From: Tolypeutes matacus
Lineage: Eukaryota > Chordata > Mammalia > Cingulata > Chlamyphoridae
Assembly (NCBI GenBank): GCA_026826555.1
Contig: JAKSZT010054565.1
Span: 8,501,820 to 8,565,819, forward strand
Direction: 5' to 3'
DNA length: 64,000 bases
The position numbers and the translations under genes are program-made. Below are positions 43,591-52,805 of the stretch, in pieces (the stretch's first letter is position 1; every line of letters starts with the position of its first letter). Under the pieces are notes generated by a model. It saw only the letters and a list, made by a program, of their open reading frames with translations. It made no database searches and was not told where the DNA came from.

Positions 43591-44627
43591 CAATCATTTC
43601 TTATATATAACACCAAGAATAAAAAGCAACAAAAGAAAAACTAGATACAAAGGATTTCATCAAAATTAAAACTTTTGTGCATAAAAGGACACTATCAAGA
43701 GAATAGAGACAACTCACAAAAAGGGAGAAAATATTTGAAAATCCTATCTGATAAGGATTTAATTCCAGAATATATAAATAACACTTACAACTCAACAATA
43801 AAAAGGCAAACAACCCAAACAAAAACTGAGCAAAGGGCTTGAACATACATTTCTCCAAAGAAGATATATAAATGGCCAATAAGAACATGAAAAGATGCTT
43901 AACATCATTAGTCATTAGGGAAATGCAAATACCCCCTCACAACTACTAGCTATAATAAAAACAAACAAACAAAAAACAAAATAATAAGTGTTAGTGAGGA
44001 TGTGTAGAAATTGGAATCTTCATGCATTGCTGGTGGGAATGTGAAATGATCCAGTCACTATGGAAAACAGTTTGGCGATTCCTCAAAAAGCTAAACATAA
44101 AATTCCATATGACTCAGCAATCCCACTCTTTGATATATTCCCCATAGAATCGTAAACAGGGACTCAAACAGTTATTTTTACGCCAGTGTTCATAACAGCA
44201 TTATTCACAACAGCCCAAAGGTGGAAACAACCCAAGCATTCATCAACAGTTGAATGAATAAACAAAATATTGTATGTCAATACAATTAAATCTTTTTTAG
44301 CCATAAAAGAAGTGAAGGTCTAAAACATGCTACAACATGGATGAACCTTGAAAACATTATGCTAACTGAAATAAGCCAGGCTTGAAAGACAAATATTGTA
44401 TGAATCCACTTATATGAAATATCTAGAATAGGCAAATTCATAGAGATAGAAAGTAGATTAGAGGTTATCTGGGGCTGAAAGAAGGGGGCAATGGAGTTCA
44501 CTTTTTAAAGAATACAGAGTTTCTGTTTGGGGTGATGAAAGGGTTTTGGTGATAGACAATGGTGATGGTTGCATAACGGTGTAAATGTAATGGATGCCAC
44601 AGATTTATACACTTAAAAATGGTTAAG

Positions 44628-44935
44628 GCCCTGCCAGCGGATGAGCCATCAGGCCCCGTGCATGGGTGCGCCACCAAGCCCTGTGAGCAGGTGAGCCGCC
44701 AGGCCCTGCAAGCCACACAGTAAGATGATGATGTAACAGGGAGAGCCAAGACGAGATGCACCAAAAAACCAGGAACTAAGGTGGCACAGGCAGTAGGACG
44801 CATCTCTCCCACATCGGAGATTCAGAGGATCGAATCCCAGTGAAGACAGGAGGAGAAGGATGAGAAGACAGGGCAGGATATGGACACAGAGAGTTGCCCA
44901 GTAAATGGACACAGAAACAGCAAAAATGGGAAGAA
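44628..44935 (+). mobile_element. DAS dimer fragment without head or tail
   Basis: Matches the GC-rich body and unit 2 of the composite copies (GGTGAGCCGCCAGGCCCTGC, AAGGTGGCACAGGCAGTAGG, ATCGAATCCCAGTGAAGACAG) but starts inside unit 1 and lacks the A-tail and segment B. No TSD found. It probably arose by deletion or recombination. Confidence 0.75.
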
Positions 44936-44992
44936 GGGCAGCGATGCATGACAGAGGGAGAACAAATGAGGTGAGCTCTATGATTGTCCCAG

Positions 44993-45345
44993 TTTCCAAG
45001 ATGCTAGAAAAAATGTAGAGCATGCTAACTATAGACACTGAAGATATAAAAAGTCCCAAGTAGAAATTCTAGATATGAAAACTACAATGTCTGGTATGAA
45101 AAATACATGGGCAGATTACATGTGGCAGAAGAAAAGATTATTAACTTGAAAATAATAGAAGCTATCCAAAAAGAAACACAAAGAAAAAAGATTTGCGGGG
45201 GGGGGAAGGAGCAATAGTGAGCTACTCCAAGTGGACTAATAAATGTATAATTGGCATGTATATGTACAAAAGGAGAGGAGAGGAAATGGTCAAAAATTTT
45301 CCAAACTCAATGAAAACTATAAATCCACAGATACTGAAATCTCAA
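44993..45345 (+). mobile_element. old L1ME-type ORF1 fragment
   Basis: GTAGAAATTCTAGATATGAAAACTAC, AGAAGAAAAGATTATTAACTTG and CAAAAATTTTCCAAACTC..GAAAACTATAAATCCACAG follow the L1M ORF1 text. A G-run (45197-45206) and stops break it. Confidence 0.6.
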
Positions 45346-45349
45346 GGAC

Positions 45350-45480
45350 CCCTTATCATTTAGGTCTCATCTAAAATGTGACCATCTCAGAGAAGTCTTC
45401 CCTGACCACTAAACATCAAATATCATTCTAAAATTATATTGTTTTTTTAGATTTTTACTTTTTTATTGCATATCTCTGCC
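45350..45480 (+). repeat. L2 LINE fossil
   Basis: TTAGGTCTCATCTAAAATGTGACC..TCAGAGAAGTCTTCCCTGACCAC is the characteristic L2 3' region. Confidence 0.7.
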
Positions 45481-45823
45481 TCAGTCAAGGTATTTTCCTT
45501 TTAAAGCTAGAAAGATGAAAAAGCCTTCAGCCATGAGGAGAGGGGATTTATTTTATAGAAATTCATGTGTCAGTTATGTATTATACCAAGAAAAATGTTT
45601 CTACATTTTTGAGGATTAGCTGAAGGAAGACAGATCATATTTCACTGACTTTAACATGCACTTTTTTTTTTTCATGTTTTAGCATCTCTGAAATTAATGT
45701 GCATCTTACACTCAATGGTGTCTGACCAGTAGTTATCATTACATGTGAGTGTAGTTATGATTGCACATGAGTGAATTTGGTCAAAGCTGTTAATATTGAC
45801 ATTGCTCCTGTGTCTAAATAGGT
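45481..45823. other. AT-rich DNA, nothing recognised
   Basis: T-run at 45661-45672. No exon or named repeat. Confidence 0.4.
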
Positions 45824-45834
45824 ATAAAATAGTT

Positions 45835-46744
45835 TTTTTTTAATTTATTGAAGTATATCATTCATACATGAACATACATAAACTATAAGTGTTCAGTAAA
45901 CACTGTGAACTTACAAAACATATATAACATCATACAGGGCTCCCATACACCACCCCCAAACAACCTGCATTGTTGTGAAACATTTGTTAACAAATCATGA
46001 AAGAGCATCATCAAAGTATTACTACTAACTATAGTCTGTATCTTCCTCCCCTATACATTTTTTTAAGGATTTATTTATTTACTTACTTACTTTTATCCAT
46101 TTTTACGCCCCCTCCCATTTTTGCTGTTTCTGTGTCCATTCACTGGGTAGCTCTCTGTGTCTGTTTCCTGCCCTCTCTTCTCATTCTTCTCCTCCTGTCA
46201 TCACTGGGATTCAATCCATGGAATCTCCGATGTGGGAGAGAGGTGTCCTACTGCCTGCACCACCTTAGTTCCTGGTTTTTTGGCACGTCTCATCTTGGCT
46301 CTCCCTTGTGTCACTCTCCTGTTACGTCATCATCTTGCTGTGCGGCTCGTGGGGCCTGACGGCACACCCACATGTGGGGCCTGGCAGCACACCTGTGCAC
46401 GGGACCTGGTGGCCCATGCGCCTTCTATATATTTCTTTTTTTAAATTTTTACCGGGAGGTCCCAGGGATCAAACCCAGGTCCCTACATATGGGAGCCGCA
46501 CGCCCAACCACCCGAGCCACATCTGTCCCCCTGCAATATCTCTTAAGGTTGACCAAAGATACCCAAAGTTACTGTCTTTTCCCATACAGGATGGTCATAT
46601 AATAAAGGCTTAGTTTATCACCAGCGTTCTAAAAACCAGACCTAGGGAGAAAAACTAGGTCTGGGGACACATGCATAGTTTCTAATATAGCGAATGTTTA
46701 GCCTACCCTGATTATCACAAAATCGGGACAGCAAGAATATTTGC
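45835..46744 (-). mobile_element. A-DAS-B composite retroposon, copy 3 (complete)
   Basis: Minus-strand order: A (46735-46531), DAS dimer (46530-46061), B (46060-45844), AATAAA (45849-45844), A-tail. An 11-bp TSD ATAAAATAGTT is at 45824-45834 and 46745-46755. This fixes the element at about 910 bp. Open plus-strand frames at 45997-46613 are antisense readings of the SINE. Confidence 0.88.
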
Positions 46745-46755
46745 ATAAAATAGTT

Positions 46756-47195
46756 CTTTAATAAGTATAAGATTAAAATTCTAAAGGTTAATTGGCTTAT
46801 ATCTTTCTGAGTGGTACATAAAATAATGGCTTATCTTACAGTTGATAGTGTCTTCAATTTAATGAAGTATAACATTTTGTTTAGGAAGACACTTTTACTG
46901 GCCTTTTCATTATGAATAGGTTTGCATATATAGCCCCTCATCTCCCCATTCCCACTATAGGAGGCACATTTGTCAGCATAACAAAATACAGGAATTTTCT
47001 ATTCCTACACATACATAGGCAGTCAACGTATTGGGGAATCCTGAGAAAGAAAGATGATGGGACTAAGAGAAAGGCCTCTGTAGGGAAAGACTAGATGTCA
47101 GAGAGAAATTACAAGTGCAAGTTGTTAAGTCAAAGCATTCAGCAGTAGTAGCAACAGCATAATCATGCCTACCTCTGATAACCTAAAATGTGTAT
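46756..47195. other. nothing recognised
   Basis: Ordinary AT-rich sequence. A 60-codon frame (46912-47094) is unsupported. Confidence 0.4.
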
Positions 47196-47578
47196 CTTAG
47201 TTTCCCAGGGCTGCTCTCCCAAAACACCAGTCTGGTTGTCTTAAGCAACAGGAATTTATTGTCTCACAATTTTGAAGGCCAGAAGTCTAAAATCAAGGTA
47301 TTGGCAGGCCATTCTTCTCCAATGTCTATAGCAGTCTGGTGCTGGCCTGCTGACAATCAATCTCTGCCTCTGCCACAGAGTGAAATGTCCCCTCTTATGG
47401 CTTTTACTTCTACTCAGTGGCCTCTGTCTAGATTTCCTGTCACAGTGTATTAAAGTCCACCTTGATTCAATTTGGCCTCAAATAAACAGGATCTTCAAAG
47501 ATTTTATTACAAACAAGTTCATACCTACAGGACTGGGGGTTAGGTCTTGAACATGACTTGTGGGGGTCATGATTCGAT
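47196..47578. repeat. ancient dispersed repeat related to 28247
   Basis: CTTAGTTTCCCAGGGCTGCTCTCCC, AGGAATTTATTGTCTCACAATTTTG, GGCCAGAAGTCTAAAATCAAGG and GGGGGTTAGGTCTTGAACATG are the typical order. Confidence 0.7.
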
Positions 47579-47579
47579 T

Positions 47580-47700
47580 CCCAACAATGTGCCAGGCACT
47601 AAGTACTTTACATTAACTCAATTAATGCACCAGCAATTAGGTACTATTATCCCCATTTTACAAGTGCAGAAAGACTAACATGTTCAAGGTCACATGGCCA
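47580..47700 (-). repeat. MIR SINE fossil
   Basis: GTGCCAGGCACTAAGTACTTTAC, TATTATCCCCATTTTACAAGTG and AAGGTCACATGGCCA are the reverse MIR. Confidence 0.75.
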
Positions 47701-47774
47701 ATAAAAGTGACCTTGAGCAGGTTACTTTAGCTAGCCAGTTCTTGGAACTCATGATATGTATAAGTTTGTTTGTT

Positions 47775-48135
47775 TTTTAAAGATTTATTTATTTCTCCCT
47801 CCACCCTCTAATGTTGTATGTGCTCCCTGTCTGCTCTCTGTGTCCATTCATTGTGTGTTTATACATTAAATGGATCCTCTTGCATCCCTACTTAAGCACG
47901 AGGAACCAAACCTGGGACCTCCATGTGGGAGGGAGGTGCCCATTGCCTTGAGCCACCTCCACTTCCCAAAGATTTATTTACTTTATTTTTCTTTCTTTAT
48001 CCTCACCTCCCCCAGATGGTTCTCTCATCTATCTGCTCACTATTTGCTCGCCTCTTCTAGGAGGCACTGAGAACCTGGGACATCCTACATGAGAGGCGAG
48101 TGCCCAACAGCCTGAGCCACATCCACTCCCCCCGT
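47775..48135 (-). mobile_element. DAS SINE dimer with an internal sequence patch
   Basis: Two reverse units: TTTTAAAGATTTATTTATT..CCTGGGACCTCCATGTGGG..CCACTTCCC (47777-47967) and AAAGATTTATTTACTTTATT..CACATCCACTCCCC (47968-48131). Between GTGTGTTT and GAGGAACCAAACC the usual text is replaced by a stretch that recurs at 48769-48798. Confidence 0.88.
47866..47895 (+). repeat. 30-bp patch shared with 48769-48798
   Basis: Thirty bases agree with 48769-48798 except for one C/G difference (TTAAATGGATCCT then C or G, then TTGCATCCCTACTTAA). The first copy lies inside a DAS dimer and the second in non-SINE DNA 900 bp downstream. Confidence 0.85.
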
Positions 48136-48865
48136 ACGCTTTAAAGACCAAGATATATGCAAAAGGGCACAGCCAACTGGAGAGTCTACCAGGTGAAAAG
48201 TTACTGTCAATGGCAAAAATGTGGAGACTTGAGTCAAGACATCTTGAGGGCTTAGGTTCCTAATAGGGAGAAGATTTGGAGATTTAGAGAAAACTTAGAG
48301 AAGTGCGGATTAAATTAGTATAGTTAATTGATGGAGGCACTTCTCAAACAAACAGAATTCTCACTTGGATTGGCATTCCAAATGAGTAAAATGGAAAGAT
48401 GTTTAGTGGATGAAGACATTAAAGCACAGGCCTAATCATCCATCTGTAGATCTGATGGATTTTCTCATAGGGATTAAAGTCTCTCTCAAACATCATTCTG
48501 TTCTCTTAGGAAGATTATCTAGGACAGGAGTCAATCTCCAGCCACCTCCTATACATATGGAGCTTTATATCAGGGACTGAAATTTGTGGTCAAGAATTGA
48601 CTCCCTGATTTTGTGAGACTCCACCATTCTTAACATTACTGGGCTGTCAAGGAACCCAGCAAGGAACAGTGTACTCCATCCCAATGATCTAATTGAAATT
48701 AACCCTAGTTATAACACAAGTCTTCATTGACTGCCAAAATAAAGTTAGGAGCTGGGAGGGTTTTTACTTTAAATGGATCCTGTTGCATCCCTACTTAACT
48801 CTACCTTCTCCTATGTAATAATTACAGATGCCATATTTTAGCACCTAGCAGGTACTATGCTATAC
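48136..48865. other. no gene; holds the donor-like copy of the 30-bp patch
   Basis: Unique-looking AT-rich DNA. The only structure noted is the 48769-48798 match to the SINE patch. Confidence 0.45.
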
Positions 48866-49105
48866 ACTATACAGATACACATTGCTTCTCCAAAGAAGAA
48901 ATTTCACCTGTGGACAGCAGCTTCATCCCATTCCAAAAATTTCCAACCTATCCTTCCTGTGGATTTCAGACTTGTCTAGCCAGAACCCTCAATCACATAA
49001 AACAACTCCTTGCAATAAATCTCTTCATACATATTTCCTACTGGATCTGTTTCTCAGGTTGAACCCTGACTGATGCATATCATGGTCATGGAAGTGGTTC
49101 TAAAG
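48866..49105 (+). repeat. dispersed repeat end (family of 40082-like elements, tentative)
   Basis: Ends CTGTTTCTCAGGTTGAACCCTGACTGATGCA and contains GACTTGTCTAGCCAG..CAATAAATCTCTTC, the layout of the common mammalian repeat whose 3' end reads gaaccctgactaatac. Confidence 0.5.
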
Positions 49106-49267
49106 GGACAGACTATTCAGGATGAGTTTTGTGAAGTGGTTCTGGGTTTTCTGGAATTGGTTCTCTAATCTTCTTAGATTTAATGGCACTAATGACTGTT
49201 TCCTGTGGTTAAAAAAAAATAAAAGCCATGGCATGGTATGGCAATAGAGATACACAAAATATCACCA

Positions 49268-50437
49268 CTGGAGGTGATGTCATCAAGATGGCAGAGTGAG
49301 ATGCTCCAGGGTTCTGTCCCCACAGAAGTTTTAAACAACAAACTAGAACTTTACAGAACCATCTTTCTCAAAGTTCCAGAAAGCAGTTAAAAGCTGCAGT
49401 AACAAGGTGAGTGCCGAATCAAGAAAAAGGCAACTTAAAAATGATAAGATCTTTACCTCTGAAAGGTGAAGAATTTTCTTGTTTGTTTTTTTTACTATTA
49501 TTGAAATGTGATGAATGCACAACTATGTGATTATACCAAATACCATTGATTGTGCACTTTGGATGAACTGTATGCTTTATTAATATGTATCAATAAAATT
49601 GATTTGTTAAAAAAAAAAAATTGGTAAGATCTCCTAAACAAAATACTAGCAAATAGAATCCAACAGCACATTAAAAGAATCACACACCATGATCATGTGA
49701 GATTTATCCCAAGTATGCATATCCCTATGGTTCAACATAAGAAAATCAATTAGTGTAATATATCACATTAACAGAAAGAAGGAGGAAAATTACATGATCA
49801 TGTCAATTGATGCAGAAAAGGAATTGGGCAAAATACAGCATCCCTTCTTGATAAAACACTTAGAAAACTAGGAATAGAAGGAAACTTCCTTAACTTGATA
49901 AAGGGCATATATGAAAAATCCAGAGTTCACATCAGACTCAATTGTGAAAGACTGAAAGCTTGCTCTCAAGCATCAGGAACAAGACAAAGATGCACATTGT
50001 CACCACTCTTATTCAACATTGGACTGGAAGTTCTAACCAGAACAATTAGGTGAGAAAAAGAAATAAAAGGCATCCAAATTGGAAAGGGGGGAGTAAAACT
50101 TTGCCTATTTGCAGATGACGTGATTCTACATGCAGAAAATCCTGAAAAAATCCACAACAAAGCTACTAAAATTGATAAATGAATTCAGCAAAGTGGTGGG
50201 GTACAAGATCAACATGCAAAAATTAGTAGTGTTTCTACACATTAGAAATGAACAATCTCAAAACAATGTACAGATTCAATGCAATCCCAATCAAAATTCC
50301 AACAGTCTTCTTTGCAGACATGGAAAAGCTAATCATAAAATTTATATGGAAAGGTAAGAGGCTCTGCATAGTCAAAGCCACCTTGAAGAAGAAAACAGTT
50401 GGAGGGAGGCACACTTCCCAATCTTAAAACTTATTAC
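49268..50437 (+). mobile_element. L1-H, internally deleted old L1
   Basis: 5'UTR-like start (GATGTCATCAAGATGGCAGAG) to about 49451, then RT text from about 49632 (AAACAAAATACTAGCAAATAG) to 50437. There is a second internal deletion near 50272 (GAACAATCTCAAAACAATG jumps to CAGATTCAATGCAATCCC). The 3' side is cut by L1-I. An element is inserted at 49452-49622. Confidence 0.7.
49452..49622 (+). mobile_element. small 3'-tailed retroposon inside L1-H
   Basis: About 170 bp ending CAATAAAATTGATTTGTT plus poly-A, with 9-bp near-identical flanks ATAAGATCT (49443-49451) and GTAAGATCT (49623-49631). Source family not recognised. Confidence 0.55.
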
Positions 50438-51415
50438 TGACTTCAAGGGACAATGGCGGACTAGAAAGAAATGGGATTCTCTTCTCTCCCAGAAAAATAG
50501 CTAGAGAACAGGCTGAAACGGCCTGGAAAAAAATCTTCTAGGGTTTAGGATGCCAGGTGAAGGCTGGACATAGCCCAGAAGAGAGAGGGACAAAGGAAAA
50601 GAATCACTACAGCAAAACTGAGTTAAAAGCCACAGCTGCGACTGCCGGCACCCTCTCCCACACCAAAAACACTTTAGAATTCTCAAGTTTCTGGTCCAGC
50701 TACAGACAAAGGGGGCTCCACAGATCCACGGCCCCAGGAAAGGGAAGAGAGAGGGACACAGCCTAAGGCTGACTCAGCTTCTGACCCACAAATTTGGTCT
50801 GCTGTGTCCCACAAGCCCTTCCAGGCCAGGTGGGGCCACACCACTGTTTGCCTTGGGAGCTGGCTCAGGACTAAAGAGATCCAGGACTAAAGATATCCAA
50901 CTTCTCAATCTCCTTCTCTACTGACCAGGATTGATTATTGAGAACACAGAGGGGAGTGGCATTATTTCCTACCCAGGGAAAGGGACAGGGCTGCCAGTGA
51001 AGGCTGTCTCTGAGAAAGTTTGAATTATGAGGCTCTTAGCTTCCAGGCAGGAAACTTTATCACATTGATCTGTTTGCAACCAGCACACTTCAACCAGGCA
51101 CTGAAATGAGAGAGTTCCCAAAGAGCGCCATCTGCTGGCAGAACCAAGGAAGTGCATGTGAGAAAATTTAAAGTAAATGAGACGCTTTTTCCACCCTTTA
51201 TGGACTCTTGCCAAGGGCCTAGCTAGGTCCAGAGCCCAGTTTTGAACAACTAACAAGGATAATCTTAACGATCCAGGTTGAACTAAGAATCAAAGAACAG
51301 CAGTAACACAACCTCCTGCCACTAAATCCCTACGAAAGAGAAAACTGAGCATCTGAGTAAATTACCAACCTAATCAGATTTGCCTAGACATCAGAAAAAA
51401 ATTGAGTCATACTAA
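50438..51415 (+). promoter_or_regulatory. L1-I 5'UTR / internal promoter region
   Basis: Aligns with the L1-C 5'UTR but has only one copy of the 189-bp unit (about 50755-50955). CAATGGCGGA at 50451-50460, close to the element start, resembles the YY1-type ATGGCGG motif known to position L1 transcription starts. Confidence 0.7.
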
Positions 51416-51419
51416 GAAA

Positions 51420-52690
51420 ATGGAAAACATGGCCAAAGAACAGAAATATACCAAATCCCTAAAGAGATGCAGGATTTGAGACAACTAATTAATGAGATGC
51501 ACACAAATTTTCAAAATCAAATTAATGAGTTGAAAGGCAATATGGCTAAAGAAATGAACAACATCAAGAAGACATTCAGTGAGCACAAAGAAGAATTTGA
51601 AATCCTGAATAAAAGAATAACAGAGCTCATGGGAATGAAAGACACAATAGGTAAGCTAAAAAATAATTAGAAGCATACAACAGCAGACACAAAATGATTG
51701 AAGAAATAGGTAATACCAAAGACAGAACAGCTGAAATTGAAGAGAGAAAAGAAAGGAAAAAATTGAGCAGGGGCTCAAAGAGTTGAATAACAACACAAAA
51801 GGCAACAACATATGTCACGAGAGTTCCAGAAAGAGAAAAGAAGGGAAAAGGGGCAGAAAGAGTATTTGAGGAAATAATAGCGGAAAAATTTCCCAACTCT
51901 CACAGAAGAAATGAACCTACATGTCCAAGAATTGTACCATACCCCAAATCAGAATAAATCCAAATAGATCTACTCCAAGACACATAATATTCAGAATGTC
52001 AAATGCCAAAGATAAAATTCTGAGAGCAACAAGGGAGAAGCAAACCATCACACACAAGAGATGCCCAGTAAGATTTAGTGTGATTTCTCATCAGAAACTA
52101 TGGAGGTTCCAAAGAAGACAGTGGTATGATACAATTAGAATATTGAAAGAGAAACTGCCAGCAGAGAATTCCTTATCCAGCAAAATTTTTTAAGATTTAT
52201 TTTTTTTTACTATTATTATATAGTAATAAGGGACATCCTCCCACAGATGGTTCTCTCATCTGCTCATTGTTTGCATGCCTTCTCCAGAAGGCACCAGGAA
52301 CTGAACCTGGGACCTCCCTCATGGGAGGTGAGTACCCAACGGCCTGAGTCACATCTGCGCCCTAAAGCCTGTGGTGTCTGCTGGCTTGTGGCATCTGCTT
52401 GTTCCTGTGTCCAGCTCATTGAGGCAGTGCGGTGTCTAGCTTGATGCAGCGGGTGCATCATCTGCTCGTCTTCTTTAGGAGACACTGGAACACAAACCAG
52501 GAATTCCCATGTGGTTAAGCGGGAGCCCAACTGGTTGAGCCATATCCACTTCCCCTTATCCAGCAAAATTGTCCTTCAAATATGAAGGTGAGTATAAAAT
52601 ATTCACAGACAAGCAATAACTAAGAGAGTTCATAAAAAAGAATCCACCTTTTCAGGAAATATTAAAGGAAGCCTGAGAACCTGAAAGAAA
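51420..52690 (+). pseudogene. L1-I ORF1 remnant, SINE-interrupted
   Basis: Coiled-coil part (51467-51670, NFQNQINELKGNMAKEMNN), a middle part in a second frame (51921-52193) with RMSNAKDKILRATREKQT, then a DAS SINE at 52188-52553 inside the C-terminal domain, after which KYEGEYKIF-type text resumes. Several shifts. The former product is the L1 RNA chaperone. Confidence 0.8.
52188..52553 (-). mobile_element. DAS SINE dimer in L1-I ORF1
   Basis: Two reversed units (GAACTGAACCTGGGACCTCC and ACACAAACCAGGAATTCCC on the plus strand). A perfect 17-bp TSD CCTTATCCAGCAAAATT is at 52171-52187 and 52554-52570. Confidence 0.97.
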
Positions 52691-52805
52691 GACAGGGGAG
52701 AGAGGCTAGGAGGAGAGTACAGAAGAAAGAATAGCAGAAAGGATAACCAAAAGAGTAAAAAGACAGACAAAAATAAGATATGACATATGAAAATCAAAGA
52801 ATAAA

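Larger units (their letters stand above)
41240..44400 (+). pseudogene. L1-G ORF2 remnant
   Basis: Highly decayed: RT text is recognisable at the nucleotide level around 41880-42260 and 42930-43260, and C-terminal text around 43860-44390. No frame exceeds about 60 codons. The join near 43765 keeps the ancestral 6-nt spacing that L1-B and L1-C have lost. Confidence 0.75.
41220..44627 (+). mobile_element. L1-G, old L1 (most of ORF2 plus part of 3'UTR)
   Basis: Nucleotide text parallels L1-C and L1-D ORF2 from the post-endonuclease region on. The older-type 3'UTR (GTTTCTGTTTGGGGTGATG near 44520) runs to 44627, where it is cut off by a headless DAS piece. SINEs nest at 42549-42721 and 43497-43590, and microsatellites at 42324-42383 and 42466-42489. 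Confidence 0.88.

Noticed and set aside
45997..46613. Overlapping plus-strand frames of 76-120 codons
   Set aside because: They are antisense readings of composite copy 3, mainly the DAS dimer. Similar readings occur in the other copies on the opposite strand.
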